Shown here in pieces: positions 1 through 9,546 of a DNA stretch of 64,000 nucleotides; the first letter of the stretch is position 1; each line of letters begins with the position of its first letter. Source of the DNA: CAZJRB01 sp964547995 (GTDB taxonomy: Bacteria > Planctomycetota > Planctomycetia > Pirellulales > Thermoguttaceae); assembly GCA_964547995.1 (NCBI GenBank), contig CAZJRB010000020.1, positions 1-64,000 on the forward strand, written 5' to 3'. Both the position numbers and the translations under genes were made by a program. Below the pieces are notes generated by a model that was given only the letters and a program-made list of their open reading frames with translations, was not told the origin of the DNA and ran no database searches.

Positions 1-3
1 TTC

Positions 4-25
4 GGAACGCCACAGAGGGCGTTCC
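4..25. repeat. short hairpin element at window edge
   Basis: An 8-bp inverted repeat (GGAACGCC / GGCGTTCC) encloses a short ACAGAG spacer and is followed by CTACAGA. It lies just upstream of the alpha-2-macroglobulin gene and resembles the other small palindromes in this window, but only one copy is present here, so its family is not established. Confidence 0.45.
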
Positions 26-66
26 CTACAGAGCATCGATACCAGGCTCCAAAAGAGTCACAGCCT

Positions 67-85
67 CACTGGTCGCGGCTTTACA
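67..85. repeat. half-unit of the AAAGC-GCGACC hairpin family
   Basis: This stretch contains the core CCACTGGTCGCGGCTTTAC. It repeats, almost base for base, one arm of the inverted pair at 35347-35484 and is related to the pair at 31634-31715. A single half-unit lies here, 16 bases before the start codon of the alpha-2-macroglobulin gene, so it would be part of that gene's leader or promoter region. Confidence 0.6.
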
Positions 86-100
86 GCAAATGGACGTGCC

Positions 101-3100
101 ATGAACAGTCGCATTAGACCTTTCGTTTTCGCGGTTGCCCTTTTCGCCGCTTCTATCGCCGGGCTTGTTCGGGCAGCCGAGCCGGCCGATCACTTGATTC
201 CCAAGGCGGCGCGGCATTTGCGAGAGAAGCCTGGGCCCGCGGCGGCTATCGGCCTTGCCGAAATGTATCGTGCGGTCGGTCAAGACGAGCAGGCGGCGCG
301 GGTGCTGGCCGACGCCGCGATGACCTCGAAGGACGACGCCGGGCTGTTGTTGCAGGCGGCCTGTTGGCGGATGCTTCCGGTCGGCACGGGCGAGCTGGAT
401 ACGTTTCGCGACCAAGTGGGCCAGTTGACCAAGGCCGATCCGCAGAACCGTTGGCTGACCGTCTATCGCCTGATTCTGGCTGCCCGCGAGCGAGACCGCG
501 CGGCTATGCTTCGTGCGGCCGAGTCGCTGGAGGCGCCCGGGCAGTTCCCCTCCGCCGGTGCAGAGCGGGCCCACCTGGCGCTGCTTCAAGAGCTGGGCTT
601 TCCCCGGAACGACGCCGGCATGGAGGTCATCCGTCACCGGTCGTACGGGCCGCTTTACGCGCTGCGCGACCTCGACCGGGCACTAAGCCGGGAGATCGCG
701 TATTTCGAGAAAGCCGGCCAGACACCCGAGGCAAACCGGTTGCTCGCAGCCCGCGACAAGCTCCGCCGGGCATGGCTCGCATCGTCGAAGAACCTTGTCG
801 AGCGGCTCTTCGCGCTGAAGTTGCTCGGAGGTAATCAGCAGCGGAAGGCACTTCTCGAACAAGCCAAGGGGCTCGATTGGTTGGCCGACGCCCGGTTGCT
901 CGACCGCAAAGTCGCGGCGACGAGTCCCGAAAAGGCGTGGAAGGGCGTGATCTTGCCATTATTGAACAATGAAGTCGCGATGATCCACGATCGCCCCGAC
1001 CTTCGGCTCAAGCCGACGGCGGAACCCGACTTCGGGGGGCAGCATCGGGATAAGATCGAATTGACCGTCCGCGCCCCGACAAAGAAAAAGGTCGAAGCGA
1101 AGGCGATCTACGAAGGGCCCGTCGAGGTCCAACTCGGCCGGCTAGGGATCACCTCCGACAGGCTCGTGCTGACCGCCGGAAAGGGCAAGAAAGCCACAAC
1201 GCTTCAGGGCACTGGAAACGTGAGGATTCAGGGCATCTACGGTTTCCTAGACGGCATCACGGCCGATCAGTTTTCGCTCGACACCGGCGCCGGCAATTTC
1301 AAACTCTCCGGTGACGTGCAAATGAAGGGCGCCGGCGAGACGGTCAAGTGTACCGAGTGTGTCGTGAACATCTCCGGCAAGATCATCCGCAAGAAGACCC
1401 TGCTGGACGATTTTGACGAGGCCAGGGACGTCAAATCAAAGCTCGCCATGCTGCCGAAAATCACGAAGACGTACGACGACAACGAACTCCCGCCCGAGGC
1501 GGCGTACCTGTTGGCGCTGAAACTCTTGCGCAGCCACCTGACCTGGCATGCCGCCTATCCCCCACCAACGCATCCCCATCAAGAACGTGGGCAGTTGGCC
1601 GCCATCAAGAAATTGCGGGACGAACGACATCCTGGCATCGACGAATGGCGATGGAGCGAGGCCCACGCGGGCGAACCGTGGATGCTGGACCAACGGCAGC
1701 GCCGGAAACTCCAGAAAGAGTGGGAAGAGGCCGAAAAGCAAGCACAGACGAAGGATGGCGAGGCGGTGGAGATCGGCGACATTGACCCGCCGCGATGGTT
1801 CTGGCGAATCCGCGACTGCAGCGTCCCATGTAGGCCGGATTGCCAATCCGGCCTACCTAGAAGCCACCCGGACGTCGACCGGGCGACGAAGCTTCTTCAG
1901 CGGGCCGCCCAGGGAGAACTCTCGCAAAAGGCCCACCATTGGCTCGCCGAAATTCGGCGGAACAACACCGTGGTAACCATGGACGTCGTTGGGGCTTACG
2001 TCGCCGAAAGGAAGGGGCCGGTCGTCGTCGATGCCCGCAATACCGACCGACTCACCGCAAAGCTCTATCGCGTCCGCGAGCCCAAGGACCTCGTGGCCGT
2101 TACGCAGCGGATCGGAGAGCACTTCGTCTACCGCGACTACGGGCTCCAGTTCGGCGAGCGGTTGAGACTGGCCAGGGAATTGGGCGGGGTGCAAGAGGCA
2201 CTGAAGGAACAGATGATCGGCTACGGCCGCGACCTCTATCAGCTTCCCGACTTCCAGCCGGAGGACCTCGTTCGTCAGTGGAACATCGCCGTCGTGGACT
2301 TGAAAGTGCTCGACCTCGGCCGCGACGAGTACGACCGCTGGGGCGAGTGGGATGAGTGGGAAAAGGACTACAACAGCGACGCCGAGTTTTTCGACGACCG
2401 TTGCAAGCAGTACCGCGAACGGCTCGATAAATCGTACTGGCCCGGTTGGCTGAAGCCGAGCAGTTGGCGATGCGACCGGTTGCTGGAGATTCCTGCCGAG
2501 GCGCTCACGAAATCCGGCGCGTACATCCTGGTCGTGGAGGCAAACGGCCAGTCGGCCTATGCCCCAATTGTCGTCGATCCGCTTAGCATGGTCATGCGGC
2601 GTTGTCGCGACGGCGTGTTCGTAATGGTAAGCGACAGCGAGAACCGGCAACCGGTCGAAGGGGCCACAATCTGCTCCGGCGAGATGCTCGACGCCGCGGT
2701 GACCAACGCCGACGGCGTGACGTTTGCCAAGATCTTCGCCGCCGGCGACCGGGCAATCATCGCCGAGAAGGACGGCCGCTATGCGGTCGGCGGGTTCGGC
2801 GAGGTCTTCGACGGCGTCTACGAGTCGGATATCGACCGTGAGCTGCGAGACCGCATGATGGTTGCCCGCATGGCCGTGGCAGAGGAGTTGGCAGTCCAAG
2901 AGGCGCTTGCCCACGCTTATGCCGACCGCTACGTAGTGGCCGCGTACACCGATCGGCCGACGTACCGGCCGGGACAGGAGGTGAACTTCAAGCTGATCGT
3001 TCGTTACCTGCCGCACGCCGAATTGGCCAAGAAGAAGGCATCGTCGAACGAGTTTCGCATCGGCGATTTCGAATTGGCCGAGAACTTAAAGATCCCTAAA

Positions 3101-6100
3101 GAGAAGGAAGTGACGTTCGACGTGCTCAACCCCAAGGGCCGCGTCGTCGGCTCCGGTTCACTCGCGCTGAACGATTACGGCACGGCCGCCGGCAAGGTTA
3201 CGCTCTCATCGGAAGCGGCCGTCGGCACGTACACCTTGCGTGTGGGCGCCGGCGGCATGGACCGGATCGTGCCCCATGCCTTCGCGGTGAAGTACTACCG
3301 GCGGCCGAACTTCGAGCTGGAAATCACCGGCCTGCCCGAGACGATCTCCGGCGGCGATACGCTGGAGTTGAAACTGGCCGGGAAATACTACTTTGGCAAA
3401 CCGGTCACGGCCGCCACGGCCGACGTCCGGCTGGTCCATCCGGACGCATGGAAGCCCTTGGCGAGCGAGAAACTCGAACTGAACGAGTCGGGCACGGCCG
3501 AAGTCGAGTTGGAGTTGCCGCGAAAACTCAAGCCTGGCACTTACCGTCTGATCGGCTCGCTTACCGACGACAGTGGCCGGACCGTGACCGAGATCCTCGA
3601 ATGCGAGGTTGAGGGTCGCCGTGGCGCCGCATCGGCCGACGGTCTGAGCACACTGCCGCGTTTCATCCCCGTCGGCCGGGCGCTCGAAGTGAAAACGACC
3701 GCCCGACAGGTTGTCGTCAAGCAGGATCACAACGGCGACGACAAGGGGAAAACGTTCAAGGCCAAGCGGGGCGTTGTCCGGGTTAAGCTTCATGAACCGG
3801 GTTGGCATACACTTACGGCCGGGGCGGAGCAAACCGACATCTTTGCATACGGTGGAAATGATCCGCCGCGAGGTTACCCCAACCAGGAACAAGCACTCCA
3901 AGACGCAGACGAAGAAACGCTCTACTCGCCCCGATGGATCAACCTGACCGACTATGCACTGGAAGAAGACGGTTACAGCCGCGAAGACCATCGCGATCCG
4001 GCGAATCTCTCGGCCCTGCTCGGGCGCCAGCACGTCGAAGTCGGCGGAAAGCTGCCCGTGTTGGTCTACGTGCCCGGCAATGAAGCCCGGCTTCTGCTGA
4101 CGATCGAAGGCCGCACCGTCGCCGACTACCTTGTGGCCAAGATTGACAATAAGAAAGACCACGCTGCCGGCTCGTACCATGTCGTCGAGATTCCGATCAA
4201 GCCCCGCTACCTGCCGAATTTCTATGTGCAGGGCCGGATCATTTCGCCGTTGGATCTTCGGGAGGTGCGAGCGATCGAAGAGGTCGAACAGCTCGCTCAG
4301 GAATTCGAGGAGTTAGAGGACGGCGACGGCACCGAAGACCCCCGCTGGTGCCGCGTCGACGTGGTCGATCCGAACCGCCGGCCCGGGGGACAGCGGCTCG
4401 GCGTCGCCATCGAGACCGATGCGGAAGAGTACAAGCCCGGCCAGAAGGTCGACGTGCAAATCAAGACGACCGACCTGGCCGGCCGGCCGTGCGAGGCGGA
4501 GGTCTCGCTCGGGGCGGTCGACGAGAGCGTCTACTCCTTCGGCGAAGACCGCATCGACATGTTGCCGGCCTTCTTCAGCGATCCCCACCCGGCGCGCCGT
4601 TACCGCCGCAAGACATGGAGGGCAAGCTGTGGGAGGCTGGAGGTGGAGCATCTTCACAAGCAGATGCGAGAATTGGCCATGGCCCAGGAGGCGCTGGGTC
4701 AGGCGGAGCAGATGTCAAGAATGGCGGAAATGCAGAAGTCGCTCGATCAGATCCAGGGTCTCGGCTATCCCGATCCGGAAGACCTCCGGCCGACGCTCAC
4801 GATGATCGACGGCCAGTTGCCGGTCAGCAGCATCCCGCTGGCACGCCTGCGGACCGACTTCCGCGAGACGGCCACGTGGCAGCCGCAATTGCAGACCGGG
4901 CCCGACGGGTTGGTGAAAACATCCTTCATGTTGCCCGACTCGCTCACCCGATACCGGCTCACCGGCGTCGGGCTGACGCGTGATACACGCATCGGCATCG
5001 GCTGCACACGGATCGATGTCTCCATGCCGCTTTCGGTCCAGTTGTTCCTGCCGCGGTTTGCCGTCGAAAAGGACCGGCTCGAAGCGGTCGGGCTGATTCA
5101 CAACAACGCCGACAAGCAGCGGAAGTGCAACGTCACCTGGGAAGTGACCGGCGCGAAGATCGAATCGCCGGGCGACGCGAAGACTCAGGTCCAGGTTGCC
5201 GCCGGCGGATCGACCCGCATTACGCTGGCCTTGTTGTTCGACGAGGTCGACGACGTGCGGGTGGCCCTCCGCGTAACGGACGGCGAAAACGCCGACGCGG
5301 AAGTCCGAAATCTGGTGGTGCAACCGCTCGGGCGGCCACGCGAGATCGCCCTGTCGGGCACGTTCACCGGCCAGCATAAATTGAAGCTGCCCGCCGGGTT
5401 TGTCGCCCGGGACCTGCGGGTCGGCATCTCGCGGACCGACGTGGCCGGCGGGCTCGACGGGCTGGCCTATCTGATCGACTACCCATACGGGTGCGTCGAA
5501 CAGACAATGAGCCGCTTCCTGCCGGCGGTGATGGCAAAACGGGCGGTCCAGCAATCGCCGGTCGGTCTGCCGCCGGAAGTGATGGAGAAGCTGCCCGAGG
5601 TGCTCTCGAAGGGCCTGGCACGGCTCTACAACTTCCAGAACCCCGGCGGCGGTTGGGGGTGGTGGAAAGAAGACCACGGCGACGACCGCATGACAATCTA
5701 CGTCGTCTACGGGCTGGCCCGCTGCAAGAACACCGGTACGCGGGTCGACCCCGACGTGCTGGCCGGCGGCTGCAACTATCTGAATTCCCGGCTCCGCGGC
5801 GCGAAGCTCGATCCGTTGCTTCGCCCGAGCGCGTTGTTAGCGCTCTCGCTTGCCGGGCAGGCCGACGAGAAGATGCTCCGCGACGCCGCGAAAAAGGCCC
5901 TTGCAACGGGAACCCCGGAGGCGGCGGTGGCCGATTTAGCGTTGGCATGCCGCAATGCCGGGCTGATCGAATACGGCGAGCAGTTGGCGGCCCGGCTTGG
6001 CCGGTGGCAGCCCGGCTCGACCGAAGACCTGGCGCGGAAACTGACGGTGCAGATCGCCTACGGGGCCCCGCTCGATGCCTGCCGCGCAACCGCCGCGAAA

Positions 6101-6823
6101 CTCTTGGCCCGCCAACAGGGTTATCGTTGGGGAAGCACCCGGTCCACGTCCTGGGCGATCGAGGCACTCTCGCAGATGTTGCGATACGACCCCGCTCCTC
6201 CCAAAGCCGATCTCGTATCTATCGCAGTCGGAGGCGAGACCGTGTTGCGCCACAACCGGCCCGAGGAACTGAAGAAATCGGGCGCCTACGTCCATCTTTC
6301 CGGAAAGAAGTTGTCAACCGCGGAAGGCTTGCCCGTAATACTGGAAGTCCACAGCAAGAGCCTGGCGCATTTCACGCTGACAGCCACCGGCTACCAGCGG
6401 CTCGACCGGATCGAACCGGAGGGCAAGGAAATCCGCATCCGCCGGACGTTGACGAAACCGGACGGCAAACCGCTTGGCAAGAAGATCCACCTTGGCGACG
6501 TGATCGCCGTACGCCTGAATGTCGAACTTGAGAAGCCGCAATCGTACTTGATCGTCGAAGACCGCCGCCCGGCCGGATGCGAGTATGCCGACGACACGAT
6601 CAGCGGCCCGTTGGCTCGAGCCGCCGCAAACGTCGAGTTCCGCGACGACCGCATGGCAACGTTTTTCACGCAGCTTCCGGCCGGCCGCCACGAGTTGATC
6701 TACTACCTCCGCGCCGAGACCCCCGGCACCAGCCACGTCCTGCCCGGCGCCGCGTACCCGATGTACAACGAAAAGGTCCGCGGCGAGACCGGGGCATTGA
6801 AGTTGGAGATCCTCGGGCCATAA
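101..6823 (+). CDS. secreted alpha-2-macroglobulin family protein with thioester
   Basis: The 2,240-residue product begins with a signal peptide (basic MNSRIR, hydrophobic core, cleavage near VRA-AEP). The intact thioester motif GCVEQ lies at residues 1797-1801, the hallmark of bacterial alpha-2-macroglobulins, which trap proteases by covalent linkage. Order seen: signal, a helical TPR-like region (about 30-300), a beta-rich stretch (about 340-420) resembling LptA/OstA jellyroll strands, MG/MG2-like beta domains (about 830-1300), a bait-like region with a charged helical insert (about 1500-1570), and the thioester/terpenoid-cyclase-like domain (about 1750-2010). It is longer than typical bacterial homologues of about 1,600-1,900 residues. 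No pbpC neighbour is present. A 27-bp perfect palindrome lies in frame at codons 577-585. The start is the only ATG in frame before the signal peptide; its ribosome site is weak. The end converges on the PIN-like gene with a 7-base gap. Confidence 0.93.
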   Translation: MNSRIRPFVFAVALFAASIAGLVRAAEPADHLIPKAARHLREKPGPAAAIGLAEMYRAVGQDEQAARVLADAAMTSKDDAGLLLQAACWRMLPVGTGELDTFRDQVGQLTKADPQNRWLTVYRLILAARERDRAAMLRAAESLEAPGQFPSAGAERAHLALLQELGFPRNDAGMEVIRHRSYGPLYALRDLDRALSREIAYFEKAGQTPEANRLLAARDKLRRAWLASSKNLVERLFALKLLGGNQQRKALLEQAKGLDWLADARLLDRKVAATSPEKAWKGVILPLLNNEVAMIHDRPDLRLKPTAEPDFGGQHRDKIELTVRAPTKKKVEAKAIYEGPVEVQLGRLGITSDRLVLTAGKGKKATTLQGTGNVRIQGIYGFLDGITADQFSLDTGAGNFKLSGDVQMKGAGETVKCTECVVNISGKIIRKKTLLDDFDEARDVKSKLAMLPKITKTYDDNELPPEAAYLLALKLLRSHLTWHAAYPPPTHPHQERGQLAAIKKLRDERHPGIDEWRWSEAHAGEPWMLDQRQRRKLQKEWEEAEKQAQTKDGEAVEIGDIDPPRWFWRIRDCSVPCRPDCQSGLPRSHPDVDRATKLLQRAAQGELSQKAHHWLAEIRRNNTVVTMDVVGAYVAERKGPVVVDARNTDRLTAKLYRVREPKDLVAVTQRIGEHFVYRDYGLQFGERLRLARELGGVQEALKEQMIGYGRDLYQLPDFQPEDLVRQWNIAVVDLKVLDLGRDEYDRWGEWDEWEKDYNSDAEFFDDRCKQYRERLDKSYWPGWLKPSSWRCDRLLEIPAEALTKSGAYILVVEANGQSAYAPIVVDPLSMVMRRCRDGVFVMVSDSENRQPVEGATICSGEMLDAAVTNADGVTFAKIFAAGDRAIIAEKDGRYAVGGFGEVFDGVYESDIDRELRDRMMVARMAVAEELAVQEALAHAYADRYVVAAYTDRPTYRPGQEVNFKLIVRYLPHAELAKKKASSNEFRIGDFELAENLKIPKEKEVTFDVLNPKGRVVGSGSLALNDYGTAAGKVTLSSEAAVGTYTLRVGAGGMDRIVPHAFAVKYYRRPNFELEITGLPETISGGDTLELKLAGKYYFGKPVTAATADVRLVHPDAWKPLASEKLELNESGTAEVELELPRKLKPGTYRLIGSLTDDSGRTVTEILECEVEGRRGAASADGLSTLPRFIPVGRALEVKTTARQVVVKQDHNGDDKGKTFKAKRGVVRVKLHEPGWHTLTAGAEQTDIFAYGGNDPPRGYPNQEQALQDADEETLYSPRWINLTDYALEEDGYSREDHRDPANLSALLGRQHVEVGGKLPVLVYVPGNEARLLLTIEGRTVADYLVAKIDNKKDHAAGSYHVVEIPIKPRYLPNFYVQGRIISPLDLREVRAIEEVEQLAQEFEELEDGDGTEDPRWCRVDVVDPNRRPGGQRLGVAIETDAEEYKPGQKVDVQIKTTDLAGRPCEAEVSLGAVDESVYSFGEDRIDMLPAFFSDPHPARRYRRKTWRASCGRLEVEHLHKQMRELAMAQEALGQAEQMSRMAEMQKSLDQIQGLGYPDPEDLRPTLTMIDGQLPVSSIPLARLRTDFRETATWQPQLQTGPDGLVKTSFMLPDSLTRYRLTGVGLTRDTRIGIGCTRIDVSMPLSVQLFLPRFAVEKDRLEAVGLIHNNADKQRKCNVTWEVTGAKIESPGDAKTQVQVAAGGSTRITLALLFDEVDDVRVALRVTDGENADAEVRNLVVQPLGRPREIALSGTFTGQHKLKLPAGFVARDLRVGISRTDVAGGLDGLAYLIDYPYGCVEQTMSRFLPAVMAKRAVQQSPVGLPPEVMEKLPEVLSKGLARLYNFQNPGGGWGWWKEDHGDDRMTIYVVYGLARCKNTGTRVDPDVLAGGCNYLNSRLRGAKLDPLLRPSALLALSLAGQADEKMLRDAAKKALATGTPEAAVADLALACRNAGLIEYGEQLAARLGRWQPGSTEDLARKLTVQIAYGAPLDACRATAAKLLARQQGYRWGSTRSTSWAIEALSQMLRYDPAPPKADLVSIAVGGETVLRHNRPEELKKSGAYVHLSGKKLSTAEGLPVILEVHSKSLAHFTLTATGYQRLDRIEPEGKEIRIRRTLTKPDGKPLGKKIHLGDVIAVRLNVELEKPQSYLIVEDRRPAGCEYADDTISGPLARAAANVEFRDDRMATFFTQLPAGRHELIYYLRAETPGTSHVLPGAAYPMYNEKVRGETGALKLEILGP
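1830..1856. repeat. perfect 27-bp palindrome in the alpha-2-macroglobulin frame
   Basis: The element is GTAGGCCGGATTG, one central base, then its exact complement CAATCCGGCCTAC. It spans 27 bases, nine codons, so it keeps the frame and adds a cysteine- and proline-containing segment (about CRPDCQSGLP) to the protein. The 5' GTAG foot followed by a hairpin matches REP-type elements. Insertion is inferred from the oddity of the local peptide and would need an uninterrupted homologue to prove. Confidence 0.75.
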
Positions 6824-6830
6824 TCGGGGA

Positions 6831-7205
6831 TCAGCCGATTGGAGGACCGGGAAGCGGACGGATACGGATCCGATCTTGCTCAACCACGGTGAAATGCCCT
6901 TCCCAATCCGACCGAACGGCTAGCGCTTCAAGGATGCGCTGGTTGTCGCTCTCCGGGTCCGTGCCGGATAGACGAAACAAGACCACTCCGGCATCTGCGG
7001 GCAGGCCGAAGCGAAAGGCCAATTCGCCAAAATCCTTATCGTGGGTGATGACGATTCGAGTCTCGGACTGAGCGCGGGCGAGGATTTCCTCGTCACTTGC
7101 CCCCCGCATCGATTCCTTCACAGACAATACGTCATGGCCCGCGTCACGCAAGGCGCCGATAACACTGCCGGCTATATTTTCGTTGGCGACGATTCGCATC
7201 GGCAT
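6831..7205 (-). CDS. DUF5615 PIN-like toxin candidate
   Basis: A 124-residue protein with the DUF5615 (Mut7-C/PIN-like RNase) pattern: an early acidic site in IVANENIAGSV, the SDEEILARA segment, and ITHDKDFGELAF, where aspartates of the putative metal-dependent nuclease site cluster. Family members are usually encoded directly after DUF433 proteins and are thought to act as VapC-like toxins. That arrangement is present here: the DUF433 stop codon is six bases upstream. The start could be either of two ATGs six bases apart (MPMRIV). The gene runs tail to tail with the alpha-2-macroglobulin gene. Toxin activity is inferred from family and context only. Confidence 0.85.
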   Translation of the reverse strand: MPMRIVANENIAGSVIGALRDAGHDVLSVKESMRGASDEEILARAQSETRIVITHDKDFGELAFRFGLPADAGVVLFRLSGTDPESDNQRILEALAVRSDWEGHFTVVEQDRIRIRPLPGPPIG

Positions 7206-7211
7206 CCGCCA

Positions 7212-7442
7212 TCAGATGGGCGACAGATAAACGCGCTCGGATTTCAGCACTTCGCTGGCGTACGCCAGACACGCTTGAATGTCCTCGCGCGCCAAATGGT
7301 CATACTCCTGCAAGATATGCTCGACCGTCCAACCCCGCCCAAGCAGATCGACGATGAACTCAACAGAGATACGCGTTCCCTTGATGATCGGTTTGCCAGC
7401 GAGCACTGCCGGATCCACAGTAATTCGGTCTTTCCAGTTCAT
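7212..7442 (-). CDS. DUF433 antitoxin-like protein
   Basis: A 76-residue protein, MNWKDRITVD to VYLSPI. It carries the DUF433 signature: RITVDPAVLAGKPIIKGTRI followed by a winged-HTH-like segment with LLGRGWTVEHIL and YDHLAREDI. DUF433 proteins are small DNA-binding-like partners of DUF5615 proteins and probably neutralise and autoregulate them. The ATG at 7442 is fixed by a consensus ribosome site (AGGAGG, six bases before it). The downstream DUF5615 gene starts six bases after the stop codon, so the two are almost certainly one transcript. A longer reading frame continues upstream but has no better start. Confidence 0.87.
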   Translation of the reverse strand: MNWKDRITVDPAVLAGKPIIKGTRISVEFIVDLLGRGWTVEHILQEYDHLAREDIQACLAYASEVLKSERVYLSPI

Positions 7443-7576
7443 GCACAACCTCCTACTTCCAAAAACTTGCACCTGCGGATCACGTCTTAGGACGATTCTA
7501 GCTCCTACAAGGGACCGTGTCAATAAACTGCTACCACCGTGACGGTAAATGAGTGCTGCTCCGCCCTGCAATGACA

Positions 7577-8902
7577 TCAGAGGTACGCCGTCGGGAACTT
7601 CCACGGGTCGCGATATTCGGGCACGGCTTGCTTTGTGGCTTCGGGGTCGCCGACGATCTTTTCGGTCTTCGGGTCGAACCGGATCGAGCGGCCGAGCTTC
7701 ATCGACAGGTTGGCCAGGACCAGTGCGACGTCGATCTTGCCGTGGTACTCGGGGCTGCAACTCGGCTGCTTGCGAGTCGTGATGCAGTCGAGCCACTCGC
7801 GTTCGTGGCCGGGCGAAGGCGGAATTTGCTCCTCCGGCGGCTTTCGGTCCTTCATTCGATTCCCTTCGGGGACAACCTCGTGCATGCCGTAGTTGGCGTA
7901 GAGGGTCCCGTCGACGCCGTGGAAGTAGATTCCCAGCCTCCGGGCCGGCTTGCCGCGGCCGAAGTCGAATGCGAAACTGTTGACCGTCGACATCCACCAC
8001 GTCATCGAGAAATCGGGATACTGCCACGTGACTTCTTGGGTATCGGGGGCGTCGCCGTCGTCCTTGACGACGTATCGCCCGCCTGAGCAGTAGGTAATCT
8101 CCGGGTAGCCGAGGTCCAAGGCCCAGACGGGCAGATCGACGATGTGCGGTGCCATGCCGGGGGTCCAGCCGCCGGAGATCATGAAGAAACAGTGGTTGAA
8201 GGAATTCGCGGCCAGCAGGCGATTGTAGGGCCGCATCGGATGGGGGCCGACCCACATGTTCCAGTCGAGCCCTTCGGGCGGCTTTGTGCCCGGGTCGTGG
8301 CCGATGCCGCCGGGGCCCTGGTTCATTACGTTGAACGTCTGGGCGACGCTGACACGGCCAATGTTGCCGGCACGGATCAGCTCGACCACGCGGCGGTAGT
8401 TCTGCCCGGCGTGGATCTGGGTGCCGATCTGGCAGATTCGCTTGTGCTTCTTGACCGCGTTCTTGACCGCAAGACTCTCGCCAAGGTGCAGTGTCATCGG
8501 CTTTTGCAGGTAGACGTCCTTGCCCGCCTCGCAGGCATCGACCGTCATGCGGCAGTGCCAGTGCGGGGGCGTGGCGACGATGACCGCGTCGAGGTCCTTC
8601 TCGGCGAGCATGTCGCGGTAGTCGGGGTAGGGCTTGGCTTTGAACTTTCCGGCGGCCGCGTCGCAGCGGGGTCTCCAGCAGTCGCTGACGCCGGTGATCT
8701 CGACGTCAGGATACTTTGCACAATTCCGCGCGTTGCCTTGGCCCATCCCGCCGCAGCCGATCAGGCCGACGGTAATGCGTTCGCTGGCTGGCGGTTTCTC
8801 CTCCGCTCCCAAGGCAACGGCCGGCACGATATAAGCGGCCGCCCCGGCAGCGGTTGTCTTTTGCATGAAGCCACGACGAGAGAGTTCGTCTTGGTTGGAC
8901 AT
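7577..8902 (-). CDS. Tat-exported Gfo/Idh/MocA family oxidoreductase
   Basis: A 441-residue NAD(P)-dependent dehydrogenase-like protein. The N-terminus has a twin-arginine signal (LSRRGFMQK, then an alanine-rich core to VALGAEE), so it is exported folded, as is common for planctomycete members of this family. The Rossmann motif GLIGCGGMGQGN follows at about residue 47. The usual EKP motif reads QKP (DVYLQKPMTL), keeping the lysine. Substrates are typically sugars, inositols or their derivatives, but this one cannot be assigned. The ATG at 8902 is chosen because AAGGAG precedes it at good spacing and the Tat motif begins just after; the frame is open for 59 further codons upstream. A paralogue lies at 13032. 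A hairpin-pair repeat is immediately upstream. Confidence 0.92.
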   Translation of the reverse strand: MSNQDELSRRGFMQKTTAAGAAAYIVPAVALGAEEKPPASERITVGLIGCGGMGQGNARNCAKYPDVEITGVSDCWRPRCDAAAGKFKAKPYPDYRDMLAEKDLDAVIVATPPHWHCRMTVDACEAGKDVYLQKPMTLHLGESLAVKNAVKKHKRICQIGTQIHAGQNYRRVVELIRAGNIGRVSVAQTFNVMNQGPGGIGHDPGTKPPEGLDWNMWVGPHPMRPYNRLLAANSFNHCFFMISGGWTPGMAPHIVDLPVWALDLGYPEITYCSGGRYVVKDDGDAPDTQEVTWQYPDFSMTWWMSTVNSFAFDFGRGKPARRLGIYFHGVDGTLYANYGMHEVVPEGNRMKDRKPPEEQIPPSPGHEREWLDCITTRKQPSCSPEYHGKIDVALVLANLSMKLGRSIRFDPKTEKIVGDPEATKQAVPEYRDPWKFPTAYL

Positions 8903-8923
8903 GGGGGTCTCCTTTTCAAGATC

Positions 8924-8986
8924 GTAGCTGCGTTCGCCAGAACGCAGGGGGTTCGGGGATTTCCGCACCCTGGCGAGTGCAGCTAC
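8924..8986. repeat. TCGCCAG-loop hairpin pair, copy 1
   Basis: An inverted pair of 17-bp arms (15 of 17 identical), each starting GTAGCT. Each arm is followed by its own hairpin around a TCGCCAG loop: GCGT-TCGCCAGA-ACGC on the plus strand, and GCAC-TCGCCAGG-GTGC read from the other strand. The stems differ but each is self-complementary. The same architecture recurs at 25268-25328. It sits 22 bases upstream of the start codon of the Tat oxidoreductase and so falls in its leader or promoter. Confidence 0.8.
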
Positions 8987-9097
8987 TGGTTTGCTCATCG
9001 AGTCGCGAGAATGCAGCATCTCACCAACGCCCGTCGCGACCAACGAGGTTGTGACTTTTTGTAGTTCAATTATCAACAACCACCTTGCTAACCTTGT

Positions 9098-9469
9098 CTA
9101 AGTCGTCATAGTGGATATATATAGATCGTTCACTCGCATTACCGGAGCACTACTCGTAAACCTAATCAGGAAAACGTCACTGTTTCGGACATCCCCTTCC
9201 TCTCGCATTTCGATAATCTGGACGCCAGCGTCAGTTAAGAAGCTGTGTACGTCGCATCTCTGGCGCTTGGCCAAAATCTGTTTCAAGTACGGCTTGTAAT
9301 ACAGATTTGGTCTGTTAATGGTTACTGGCACTCCATGAAGACCGATTCGGTCGTTGAATTGCCTCATTTCAGACCGTAAAAGCATCAACCGACGGCCATA
9401 CTCACCGCCGATGAGCAGAAGAACAAGAAACAACACGACGGATACGACTTTGATATGCTTGACCCGCAT
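9098..9469 (-). CDS. small membrane-anchored protein of unknown function
   Basis: A 123-residue protein with one N-terminal hydrophobic helix (VVSVVLFLVLLLIGGEY) and a mixed alpha/beta remainder. I recognise no family. The region is visibly more AT-rich than its neighbours, which may mean recent acquisition or simply a less constrained gene. ATG at 9469 is preferred over TTG two codons earlier; only a G-rich tract precedes it. It stands alone, between divergently spaced minus-strand genes. Its plausibility as a real gene rests on the clear membrane anchor and lack of a better frame. Confidence 0.6.
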   Translation of the reverse strand: MRVKHIKVVSVVLFLVLLLIGGEYGRRLMLLRSEMRQFNDRIGLHGVPVTINRPNLYYKPYLKQILAKRQRCDVHSFLTDAGVQIIEMREEGDVRNSDVFLIRFTSSAPVMRVNDLYISTMTT

Positions 9470-9546
9470 GACCAACCCCCAATGGACGAATCACACGCAG
9501 TGCCGCGGACGACACACGGAGTGTGCCTGCTACTTTTCTTGTCGTG

